A stretch of 38,340 bases of DNA from an uncultured Roseburia sp. (GTDB taxonomy: Bacteria > Bacillota > Clostridia > Lachnospirales > Lachnospiraceae). The stretch is taken from assembly GCA_930989305.1 (NCBI GenBank), contig CAKNLF010000008.1:1-38340 (forward strand), given 5' to 3'. Below are positions 27,416 through 34,872 of this stretch, piece after piece. A program made the position numbers and the translations under genes. The notes beneath the pieces were generated by a model. The model was given only the letters and a program-made list of their open reading frames with translations, ran no database searches and had not been told where the DNA came from. Within the stretch, counting starts at the first letter, position 1; each line of letters begins with the position of its first letter.

Positions 27416-29101
27416 ATGCTGAAACAATCAGACTTAATAGAGAAACTGCATCAGGTGCACAAAAAAAGCTATCCCGCATATAAATCCCTCCGGGGACAAT
27501 ATGACTGGGGCAGGTATGTGCTGTCTATTGATCATGTCCAGGGAGATCCCTTTGCGTCTCCTTCCGGGATCAGCATACATGTACCATTAAAAGAGGCGGG
27601 ATTCCTGCCGCTATATTATAAGGAAGAAATATCCAGAATTGCTCTGGAAGATACACTGCTGCGCAGATTTTCGGAAGAACTGGAAAAGATCAGTTTCAAG
27701 GCAAAAGGATCTGGAAAAAGCGGACTGGTGTCCACGACCAGATGCGGACAGGAAATATTGAGCCGCACCGGCATGCGTATTACAGAGAAGGACCTGATTG
27801 CCCGGTGCGAAGTGGGATTTCCGGCAAGAGGAAGGACAATTGACGCTATAGAGCTGGAAAAGATCCTGATCCGGCTTTTGCCGGAGGCTGTAAAAAAGAG
27901 CCTTTACGCGGCCAGCTGGAGGCCGGAGGTCCTGAGAGATGTATATGAGCTTTCACAGGATCAGCAATATATAAGGAAGGAACTGGAACAAAGAAATCTG
28001 GCTGCTTTTGTGGCGGATGGTTCGGTGCTGCCAAGAGAAAGCGGCGTGTCACAGAAACCGCTGAAGGGAGCGGTGGCTTTTGCGTCTCCCCAGTCCTGCA
28101 GAGTGGAAATGGATCTGCCGTTTCATGGAAGGCTCAGCGGGATGGGGATTCCAAGAGGAATCACACTGATCGCCGGAGGCGGATATCATGGCAAGTCCAC
28201 GCTGCTTCAGGCTCTGGAGAGGGGGGTATACGATCATATCCGGGGAGATGGAAGAGAATATGTTATTACTGACGAGACAGCGGTAAAGCTTAGGGCGGAA
28301 GACGGACGATCTGTGAGAAATCTGGATCTGTCCCTGTTTATCCATGATCTGCCAAATGGAAAAGACACCCATTGTTTTTCTACAGAGGATGCCAGCGGCA
28401 GCACTTCCCAGGCTGCGGGGGTAATGGAAGGAATCGAAGCCGGCAGCAGGGTGTTCCTAATTGATGAGGACACCTCCGCGACAAATTTCCTTGTCCGGGA
28501 TGAATTTATGCAAAAGATCGTACATCCTGACAAAGAACCTATTACTCCGTTTCTGGCCAGAGCCAGGGACCTGTATGAAAAAGCAGGCATTTCCACGATC
28601 ATCGTGGCAGGAAGTTCCGGAGCGTTTTTCCATATTGCGGATATGGTCATACAGATGGACAGCTACCGACCTGTAGATGTTACTGATAAGGTGAAAAGCC
28701 TGCTGGATCAGTATCCTATTCCGAAGCTGGAAGTGCCGGAATTTGCTCTGCCGAAAGAACCCCGCAGGATAGAATGGAAAAGCATCCGGGGCAAAGGAAG
28801 AGACGGCAGGATCAAAGTTAAGATCCACGGCAGTGACGGTTTTTCCATTGGGATGGAAAATGTAGATCTGCGTTATGTGGAGCAGCTGGTGGATACGGAA
28901 CAGACAGCGGCGCTGGCAGGGATGCTGAAAATGCTGGTGCAGACAGGAGGCAAACATACAATAGCCGAAATGGCGGAGGCAGTATGGCAGCAGATGAGAA
29001 AAAAAGGACTGGAAAGTTTTCAGGATGGAACGGCCCACTTGGGATATGCTCGTCCGAGAAAACAGGAAATCTGTCTGATGCTGGACCGGTACAGAGGATA
29101 G
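27416..29101 (+). CDS. ABC-class predicted ATPase (COG3044 type)
   Basis: A 561-residue soluble protein of the ABC-ATPase domain family (PF09818, COG3044). The Walker A is unusual but typical of the family: GGGYHGKST at about residues 253-261. An ABC-like signature DASGSTSQAA precedes Walker B VFLIDEDTSATNF, and a later IIVAGSSGAFF resembles a switch segment. There are no membrane segments and no permease partner, so it is not a transporter. The biological role of this family is poorly known; an RNA- or DNA-related function has been proposed for relatives, but nothing here decides it. It sits between the PepSY lipoprotein (27 bases) and the YgjP-like gene (3 bases), which implies cotranscription. 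Confidence 0.85.
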   Translation: MLKQSDLIEKLHQVHKKSYPAYKSLRGQYDWGRYVLSIDHVQGDPFASPSGISIHVPLKEAGFLPLYYKEEISRIALEDTLLRRFSEELEKISFKAKGSGKSGLVSTTRCGQEILSRTGMRITEKDLIARCEVGFPARGRTIDAIELEKILIRLLPEAVKKSLYAASWRPEVLRDVYELSQDQQYIRKELEQRNLAAFVADGSVLPRESGVSQKPLKGAVAFASPQSCRVEMDLPFHGRLSGMGIPRGITLIAGGGYHGKSTLLQALERGVYDHIRGDGREYVITDETAVKLRAEDGRSVRNLDLSLFIHDLPNGKDTHCFSTEDASGSTSQAAGVMEGIEAGSRVFLIDEDTSATNFLVRDEFMQKIVHPDKEPITPFLARARDLYEKAGISTIIVAGSSGAFFHIADMVIQMDSYRPVDVTDKVKSLLDQYPIPKLEVPEFALPKEPRRIEWKSIRGKGRDGRIKVKIHGSDGFSIGMENVDLRYVEQLVDTEQTAALAGMLKMLVQTGGKHTIAEMAEAVWQQMRKKGLESFQDGTAHLGYARPRKQEICLMLDRYRG

Positions 29102-29104
29102 AAT

Positions 29105-29824
29105 GTGAAAGACAGTATATTGAAAAAGAAGACACTTATGATCTGCGGCATAGAAGTCGCGGTAGAGTGGAAAAAGATAAAAAATATGTATTTGAAGGTG
29201 CATGGAGCGGACGGTTCCGTAACTGTATCCGCTCCGGCGGAAATGAGCCTTTCCAGGATCCGGGCTTTTGTAGAGGCCAAGGAGAGCTGGCTGAAAAAGC
29301 ATCTGGCCGAAGGGCAGGGAAACAGAGAGCTTTCCGGGAAACGGGAATTTCGCCAGGGGGAAATACTGGCGCCCTGGGGAGAGCCGCGTACCCTGGTACT
29401 GGAGGAATATAAGGGAAAGCCTTTTATAAAAGAGGACCGGATTGGAGGCGAAATCCGGATGTACTGCAGTTTTGACCTGTCAGGGGAAGCCAGGGAGCGG
29501 ATCTGGAAAGACTGGTGCAGACAGCGGCTGGCGGAGGAAATCCCGAAACTGATCCGGAAATGGGAGCCGCAGATGCATGTGAAAGTGCAGGAATGGCGGA
29601 TCCGCGATATGAAGACCCGATGGGGCAGCTGCAATATTACAAAAAGTAGAATCTGGCTGAGCCTGCAGCTGGCGGAAAAGCCCAAAGAGTGTCTGGAGGA
29701 AGTAGTGGTCCATGAGATGGTCCATTTGCTGGAACCGGGCCATAATAAGAGATTTTATCATTATATGGACTGTTACCTGCCCCAGTGGAAAATTTGGAAA
29801 GAACGGCTGAAAAATCCACTGTAA
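29105..29824 (+). CDS. YgjP-like zinc metallopeptidase (DUF45/WLM-type)
   Basis: A 239-residue member of the YgjP family (COG1451). The zinc motif is H203-E204-M-V-H207 within VVHEMVHLLEPGHNKRFY, where the later His is the probable third ligand. The preceding KTRWGSCN segment is the family hallmark. No signal peptide or membrane segment is seen, so it should act in the cytoplasm. Substrates of this family are largely unknown. The start is GTG at 29105, three bases after the ATPase stop, and no better ATG fits the family N-terminus. It ends the operon; an AT-rich 283-base gap follows in which I see no terminator of clear strength. Confidence 0.85.
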   Translation: MKDSILKKKTLMICGIEVAVEWKKIKNMYLKVHGADGSVTVSAPAEMSLSRIRAFVEAKESWLKKHLAEGQGNRELSGKREFRQGEILAPWGEPRTLVLEEYKGKPFIKEDRIGGEIRMYCSFDLSGEARERIWKDWCRQRLAEEIPKLIRKWEPQMHVKVQEWRIRDMKTRWGSCNITKSRIWLSLQLAEKPKECLEEVVVHEMVHLLEPGHNKRFYHYMDCYLPQWKIWKERLKNPL

Positions 29825-29970
29825 ATGTGAAAAATGCGTTAAAAAATTATGAAAAATGCAAAACAAAAAAATAGAAGATTTAAAAATGTTGTAGGAGTTA
29901 TACAAAACACCAAAAATTTTGATATTTTCTTGTATTTTTGAATGTTTTATATTATCATTGGAAGAAGTGG

Positions 29971-30057
29971 GTTGCAATCTAAGTCCAGATGTACAGGTAT
30001 TGATCGGTAAAAGAATAACTGGAGAGTGATAATTGCAACTGTAAATAGACCTTGGAC
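29971..30057 (+). promoter_or_regulatory. Candidate structured leader of the radical SAM gene
   Basis: GTTGCAAT (29971-29978) is perfectly complementary to ATTGCAAC (30032-30039), and GTCCA (29983-29987) to TGGAC (30053-30057). The order A-B-A'-B' would be a pseudoknot. The 8-bp pairing is solid; the 5-bp pairing may be chance. I recognise no known riboswitch. Confidence 0.3.
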
Positions 30058-30107
30058 GATGTAAGATACTAGAAGTTCAAAATACGATTGATAAAGGAGA
30101 AGAGATT

Positions 30108-31514
30108 ATGAACGCAAAACATGCGGCAGGAAGAAAAGCATTTGAGCTTGCATTCACCGGAGTGTATAAATATATCAATAGAGACCGGGAAAAAAATCTG
30201 GTTAAAATGATGAATCTTGCTCAGAAAGTTGCCGGCAAAAACTTCCCACAGTACTTCTGGGATAATGCAAATGAAATCCTTGGAAATCCGGATGAGAAAT
30301 GGACACAGATGATCTACAACGCGCTGGAAAGACTTCACCCGAATGTTATTAAACAGCACGTACTGAACATGGGATACGAAGCAGGTCTGACCGGCTTTAA
30401 GAAGGTAAAAGAAAACCGTGAAAAATACGGATGCAACGTACCCTGGGTTATCCTTATGGATCCTACCAGCGCCTGCAACCTGAAATGCGTAGGATGCTGG
30501 GCTGCGGAATACGGACATCAGCTTCAGCTGACCAATGAAGAACTGGACCGTATCATCACAGAAGCAAAAGAGCTTGGTATCCATTTCTTCGTACTGACAG
30601 GCGGAGAACCGCTGGTACGTAAAAAAGACATTCTTATGCTTGCGCAAAAACACAATGACTGCGCATTCCATATCTTCACAAACGGAACACTGATTGATGA
30701 GCCTTTCTGCAAAGAAGTGCAGAGACTGGGCAATTTGTCTTTCGCTCTTTCTGTAGAAGGATATGAAGAGACAAATGATGACAGAAGAGGAAAAGGCGTA
30801 TTTGAAAAAGTTATGCACGCAATGGATCTGATGAAAGAGCACGGTCTGCTCTACGGCGTATCTATCTGCTATACAAGCAAAAACTATCAGGTAGTTACGT
30901 CAGATGAATTCCTTCAGATGCTGGTAGACAAAGGCGCGATCCTGGCATGGTTTTTCCATTATATGCCGGTAGGAAAAGACGCTTCTGTAGATCTCCTGCT
31001 TACACCGGAGCAGAGAGCATACATGGTAGAAAGAGTACGTTTCGTAAGAAGCAGAAACTGCCCGATCAAATTATTTACTCTGGATTTCCAGAATGATGCG
31101 GAATTCGTAGGCGGATGTATTGCCGGCGGTAAGAACTACTTACATATCAACCCCAACGGGGATGTGGAGCCGTGCGTATTTATCCATTACTCCAATGTAA
31201 ACATCAAAGATCATTCTCTTCTGGAATGTCTGCAGCAGCCGCTGTTCATGCAGTATCATGACAATATGCCGTTCAACGACAACCAGCTGCGTCCGTGTCC
31301 GATGCTGGAGAACCCTGAAATGATCAAGAAGATGGTAGAAGCTTCAGGAGCTCACTCTACAGATATGCAGGCTGAGGAACCGGTTGACGATTTGATCGCA
31401 AAAACCATTCCGTATGCAGAGAACTGGAAACCGACTGCTGACAAACTCTGGAACGAGCGTCAGGAAGAGATCGCTGAGATCAAACGGAAACGGGAAGAAA
31501 AATACGGAAGCTGA
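30108..31514 (+). CDS. Radical SAM protein with C-terminal SPASM-like region
   Basis: A 468-residue radical S-adenosylmethionine enzyme. An N-terminal helical region of about 110 residues precedes the iron-sulfur motif C123-NLK-C127-VG-C130-W. The SAM-binding TGGEPLVRKKDIL follows at the expected distance. A C-terminal segment GGCIAGGKNYLHINPNGDVEPCVF resembles the SPASM/twitch region with additional Cys, and a further Cys occurs in LRPCPML. The start is ATG at 30108 after AAAGGAGAAGAG. The gene has a decayed paralogue at 34437-34717. The reaction is unknown; position before a membrane glycosyltransferase hints at cell-envelope or lipid chemistry but does not prove it. Confidence 0.88.
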   Translation: MNAKHAAGRKAFELAFTGVYKYINRDREKNLVKMMNLAQKVAGKNFPQYFWDNANEILGNPDEKWTQMIYNALERLHPNVIKQHVLNMGYEAGLTGFKKVKENREKYGCNVPWVILMDPTSACNLKCVGCWAAEYGHQLQLTNEELDRIITEAKELGIHFFVLTGGEPLVRKKDILMLAQKHNDCAFHIFTNGTLIDEPFCKEVQRLGNLSFALSVEGYEETNDDRRGKGVFEKVMHAMDLMKEHGLLYGVSICYTSKNYQVVTSDEFLQMLVDKGAILAWFFHYMPVGKDASVDLLLTPEQRAYMVERVRFVRSRNCPIKLFTLDFQNDAEFVGGCIAGGKNYLHINPNGDVEPCVFIHYSNVNIKDHSLLECLQQPLFMQYHDNMPFNDNQLRPCPMLENPEMIKKMVEASGAHSTDMQAEEPVDDLIAKTIPYAENWKPTADKLWNERQEEIAEIKRKREEKYGS

Positions 31515-31578
31515 GAGTTGTAAAAAAATTTAATATCATAATAAAATCTTAATAATTAGATTAAGAAAATGATAAGAA

Positions 31579-31631
31579 CCCCCTGTTATACTCTGGTTGT
31601 AAGATAAAAAACGACCGAAAATAACAGGGGG
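31579..31631 (+). promoter_or_regulatory. 11-bp inverted repeat covering the glycosyltransferase ribosome binding site
   Basis: CCCCCTGTTAT (31579-31589) and ATAACAGGGGG (31621-31631) are perfect inverted repeats. The right arm contains the AGGGGG that serves as the Shine-Dalgarno site of the gene starting at 31640. In the mRNA it would hide that site, suggesting translational control. The left arm also contains TATACT (31587-31592), which could be a -10; in that case the left arm would not be transcribed and the dyad would be a DNA operator. Confidence 0.55.
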
Positions 31632-31639
31632 ATTTGTTT

Positions 31640-32896
31640 ATGGTATTCGAAACGCATGTTATGAATTATATTATTTTGGGCATATTGATCGCCTGCTTCG
31701 CCTACCAGGCCGTATACTTTTTTATTCCGTATTTTAAAAAGGAAAAAGAACATAAAAAAGAAGAAATGCATCGTTTTGCGGTGCTGGTGGCAGCCAGAAA
31801 TGAAGAAGCTGTTATCGGACAACTGATTGAAAGTATCCAGATGCAGGATTATCCTTCAGAACTTGTAGACGTTTATGTGGTAGCTGACAACTGCGATGAC
31901 AGCACTGCTTCCGTAGCCAGAGAAAAAGGAGCCTTTGTCTATGAGCGGTTTAACAAAGTCCATGTGGGAAAAGGCTATGCCTTAAACTATCTGCTGAGCG
32001 CAATGAAAGAGGATGGAAAACGTGAAGTATATGACGGTTATTTTATTTTTGATGCTGATAACCTCCTTGAAAAGAATTACATTAAGGAAATGAACCGGAC
32101 GTTCTGCGACGGATACCGGGTGATCACAAGTTACCGGAATACAAAGAACTTTGGAAGCAACTGGCTGACGTCCGGATACGGACTTTGGTTCCTCCATGAA
32201 GCGCAGTGGCTGAACAGAGCAAGAATGCTGAGTAAAACAAGCTGCGCGGTTTCCGGCACCGGATTTTTCTTCTCCAAAGAGATCCTGGAACGTATGGGAG
32301 ACTGGAATTATTTCCTGCTCACAGAAGACATTGAATTTACAATTTCCCAGATCCTTCAGGGTGAGACCATCGGATACAATAAGAACGCGGTATTTTATGA
32401 TGAACAGCCGGAAAACTTTATACAGTCCTGGCATCAGAGAGCCCGCTGGGTGAAAGGATATCAGCAGGTATTTTCCAAATACGGCAGACAGATCGCAAAA
32501 GGGATTTTTAAGGAGCGAAATTTTGCGTGCTTTGATATGACTATGTCCATCTGGCCGGCATTTGTAGTGACCGCATTTACGATCGCCGCCAATCTGGTTC
32601 TTATTCTGGCAGGTCTGCTGACCGATCAGGATATCAGTTTTGTACTGTACAACGCGGGGCTCAGTTTCGCGAAAACCTACGGTATGATGGCTCTGCTGGG
32701 AGGCTGGACGCTGTTTACGGAATGGAAGCACATTCATGCCGGAGCAGGAAAGAAACTGCTGTCCATTGTAACTTTCCCGCTTTTCATGTTTACCTTTGCG
32801 CCCATTGCTTTTATAGCTCTGGCAAAGAAGGTGGAATGGAAGCCTATCGAACACCACTGTACGGTTCGGGTTTCCCAGTTACATATGAACGACTGA
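31640..32896 (+). CDS. Membrane-bound family 2 glycosyltransferase
   Basis: A 418-residue processive-type GT2 enzyme. One N-terminal membrane segment (IILGILIACFAYQAVYFFI) is followed by the cytoplasmic GT-A domain: VLVAARNEEAVIGQLI, the VADNCDDST nucleotide-sugar motif, FDADN as the DxD-type metal site, LLTEDIEFT with the catalytic Asp, and the QRARW acceptor motif. Two or three membrane segments follow at the C-terminus. This layout fits enzymes that make surface polysaccharides or glycolipids. I chose ATG at 31640 over TTG at 31634 by spacing from AGGGGG. The ribosome binding site lies in a perfect inverted repeat. Sugar donor and acceptor are unknown. Confidence 0.9.
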   Translation: MVFETHVMNYIILGILIACFAYQAVYFFIPYFKKEKEHKKEEMHRFAVLVAARNEEAVIGQLIESIQMQDYPSELVDVYVVADNCDDSTASVAREKGAFVYERFNKVHVGKGYALNYLLSAMKEDGKREVYDGYFIFDADNLLEKNYIKEMNRTFCDGYRVITSYRNTKNFGSNWLTSGYGLWFLHEAQWLNRARMLSKTSCAVSGTGFFFSKEILERMGDWNYFLLTEDIEFTISQILQGETIGYNKNAVFYDEQPENFIQSWHQRARWVKGYQQVFSKYGRQIAKGIFKERNFACFDMTMSIWPAFVVTAFTIAANLVLILAGLLTDQDISFVLYNAGLSFAKTYGMMALLGGWTLFTEWKHIHAGAGKKLLSIVTFPLFMFTFAPIAFIALAKKVEWKPIEHHCTVRVSQLHMND

Positions 32897-32932
32897 TCCT
32901 AAAAGACCAGGATCCGAAAATATAAAAGATCT

Positions 32933-32976
32933 GTACCCGGAACAGAACGCCGTAAAAGCGGGCGCGTTCCGGGTAC
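32933..32976 (+). terminator. Hairpin after the glycosyltransferase gene
   Basis: GTACCCGGAAC (32933-32943) pairs perfectly with GTTCCGGGTAC (32966-32976), with an inner CGCC/GGCG stem. It is followed only by TTCT, so it may be a weak terminator or an mRNA-stabilising end. Confidence 0.6.
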
Positions 32977-33042
32977 TTCTGTCGTCTGCCCGGGGGAAAG
33001 GGAGAAAAAGTAAATTTTAGGGTATAAAAATGAGAAAAACCT

Positions 33043-33051
33043 TGCTATAAT
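33043..33051 (+). promoter_or_regulatory. Extended -10 promoter of the CorA-type gene
   Basis: TGCTATAAT is an extended -10 (TGnTATAAT) 46 bases before the start codon. No good -35 is seen, which is usual for extended -10 promoters. Confidence 0.65.
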
Positions 33052-33097
33052 CAGAAGGGAATATTTTTAGAAATCAAGAAAGGCAGGTGTGGATCGT

Positions 33098-34201
33098 ATG
33101 CTGACTATTTACAGAACCGATGATTGCGTCATTCATGAGCTGGATGAATTTCAGGAGGGCGCATGGATCAATCTGGTCAATCCGACGATGGAGGAAAGCC
33201 AGGAAGTCGCGGAAAATTTTGAAATTGATATAGCGGATATACGGGCCGCACTGGATGAGGAAGAAAGTTCCCGTATTGACCTGGAGGACGGATATACGCT
33301 GATCCTTGTGGATATTCCCACTACGGAGATCCGTCATGAATCCAAAAACTATACCACGATCCCTCTGGGCATCATCCTGACTACGGAAAATCTGATCACC
33401 ATATGTACAGAGGAGACCCCCATTCTCCAGCATTTTATACAGCGGAGAGTAAGGGAGTTCAGTACAAAGAAGAAAATGCGTTTTGTATATCAGATCCTGT
33501 TCCGTACAGCGGCAATGTACCAGAGCAATCTGCGTATCATTGATAAAAAGCGTACCGAGATCGAGGAACGGGTTGGAGATAATACCGAAGACGTGGATCT
33601 GATCGAGCTCCATGAGCTGGAATCTACCATGGTCTATTTCGCTACTTCACTGAGAGCCAACGGAGTGGTGCTGGAGCGTCTTTCCAGATATAAAAGGCTG
33701 GAGCAGTATCCCGAGGACAAGGAACTGCTGGGAGATGTGATCGTAGAGAATCAGCAGGCTATTGAAATGACCAGTATTTACCGCGATATCATAAACGGTA
33801 CCAGAGAGCTGATGTCTTCTGTGATCAACAACCGGCTGAACAATGTAATGAAATATCTTACCTCTATTACTCTTGTAATGGCGATCCCTACGATCATATC
33901 CGGTATCTACGGTATGAACGTGCGGTCGGAAGGTATGCCCGGAGCCAATTCGCCATATGGGTTTGCCATTGTGTGCGGCGCTATGGTAGTGATCTGTATC
34001 ATTGCTCTGCTGCTTTTGAAAAAGAAGAATATGTTGTGGGTTTTTTGTCTTGGAAATATTATTGAGAAAAATAGAACAGAAAAAAGCGTAAGTTCGGATT
34101 TTGGGGAAGGAAATAATTTCCTTTTTGTATCCGGCCTTACGCTTTTTTGTTTCAGGAGAATCCTTTTCGCTAAAGGTATTATAACAATACTTTTTTATTG
34201 A
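33098..34201 (+). CDS. corA: CorA-family magnesium transporter with read-through C-terminus
   Basis: A CorA-type divalent cation channel: a long cytoplasmic N-terminal domain, two C-terminal membrane helices and the signature GMN in GIYGMNV between them. The family normally ends a few residues after the second helix. Here the helix ends in LLLKKKNML at residue 313, then codon 314 is TGG (34037-34039) and the frame runs on for 53 residues through the gene's own terminator to a TGA at 34201. A lost stop codon at residue 314 is the simplest reading (inference). The start is ATG at 33098 after AGGCAGGTG. Transport of Mg2+ is the family norm, but Ni2+ or Co2+ may also pass. Confidence 0.88.
   Translation: MLTIYRTDDCVIHELDEFQEGAWINLVNPTMEESQEVAENFEIDIADIRAALDEEESSRIDLEDGYTLILVDIPTTEIRHESKNYTTIPLGIILTTENLITICTEETPILQHFIQRRVREFSTKKKMRFVYQILFRTAAMYQSNLRIIDKKRTEIEERVGDNTEDVDLIELHELESTMVYFATSLRANGVVLERLSRYKRLEQYPEDKELLGDVIVENQQAIEMTSIYRDIINGTRELMSSVINNRLNNVMKYLTSITLVMAIPTIISGIYGMNVRSEGMPGANSPYGFAIVCGAMVVICIIALLLLKKKNMLWVFCLGNIIEKNRTEKSVSSDFGEGNNFLFVSGLTLFCFRRILFAKGIITILFY
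34080..34148. terminator. Bidirectional terminator between corA and the tetR remnant
   Basis: AAAAAAGCGTAAG (34080-34092) and CTTACGCTTTTTT (34136-34148) pair perfectly over 13 bp. Inner CGGAT/ATCCG and AAGGAAAT/ATTTCCTT stems extend the hairpin. A and T runs on both sides allow function on both strands. The corA frame reads through it. Confidence 0.85.
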
Positions 34202-34439
34202 TAATACGCGGAACAATATCAGCTATTTCTTTTGGGGGCTTCTGACGCCCTTCGATCAGCCATTGCTTGAGAAGAAAATAGGTTCCGACGGAAAGAAAGG
34301 TATCATATAACTGTTGAATTTCCGGACTGAGCTGCCTGATCATATCTGCATTGCACGTATCCTGATGGAGTATCCGGAACATATCGGTCCATTCTTTATC
34401 TGAATTATAGCGGATAAACAGGGTCACAATATCCGCATG
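34179..34439 (-). pseudogene. TetR-family regulator remnant, C-terminal part only
   Basis: About 85 residues similar to the C-terminal ligand/dimer domain of TetR-type regulators (HADIVTLFIRYNSDKEW, then LYDTFLSVGTYFLLKQWLIEGR). The whole DNA-binding N-terminal part is missing. A stop codon lies just upstream (34440-34442), and the homology to a radical SAM gene begins at the same point on the other strand. The only possible start is a GTG at 34427 with no convincing ribosome binding site. A functional DNA-binding regulator is excluded. It looks like the end product of a deletion or inversion that fused a TetR tail to a radical SAM fragment. Confidence 0.7.
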
Positions 34440-34717
34440 CTATACCAGAAAAATATGGACGCAGTTACTTCAGATGCTGGTAGATAAAGGGGCGATCCTT
34501 TCCTGGTTTTTCCATTATATGCCCGTTGGAAAGAACGCCAGTACGGATCTGCTTCTGACGCGCCAACGGTGATGTGGAGCCATGTGTATTTATCCATTAC
34601 TCTGGAGCAAATATCCGTGAAAATCCCTTTTGGAGTGTTTGCAGCAGCCGCTGTTTATGCAGTATCATGACCATATGCCCTTCAACGAGAATATGCTTCA
34701 GCCCTGTCCTATGCTGA
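34437..34717 (+). pseudogene. Decayed copy of the radical SAM gene
   Basis: This stretch is nucleotide-similar to the C-terminal half of the intact radical SAM gene at 30108-31514. It starts at the codons for CYT, skips 14 bases relative to the intact copy (loss of one of two TCAGATG repeats, causing a frameshift), keeps the segment MLVDKGAILSWFFHYMPVGK, then jumps about 148 bases (equivalent to roughly 31005-31153), rejoins at NGDVEPCVFIHY, and has a further one-base loss before LLECLQQPLFMQYHDHMPF. The iron-sulfur Cys motif is absent. It cannot make an active enzyme. Synonymous-site differences are many, so the duplication is not recent. Confidence 0.85.
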
Positions 34718-34775
34718 AAAAAACGAAAGGAAGAAAGGCGAAAATCATCGCGGAACGAGAAAAAATACTGAAAAT

Positions 34776-34812
34776 AAAAGGGCTTCCCCATTTTTATCGG
34801 GGAAGCCCTTTT
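34776..34812. terminator. Strong bidirectional terminator
   Basis: AAAAGGGCTTCCCC (34776-34789) pairs perfectly over 14 bp with GGGGAAGCCCTTTT (34799-34812). It lies downstream of the minus-strand permease gene and of the plus-strand radical SAM remnant. A second dyad, GACAAAGTG/CACTTTGTC (34814-34869), lies between it and the permease stop codon. Confidence 0.9.
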
Positions 34813-34872
34813 GGACAAAGTGAATATATAGGAAAGTAGATGATGGGTATATGAGGCATCCACTTTGTCGGC

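Noticed and set aside
31982..32857. 291-residue open frame antisense to the glycosyltransferase gene
   Set aside because: The plus-strand protein has all GT2 motifs; the antisense product has none.
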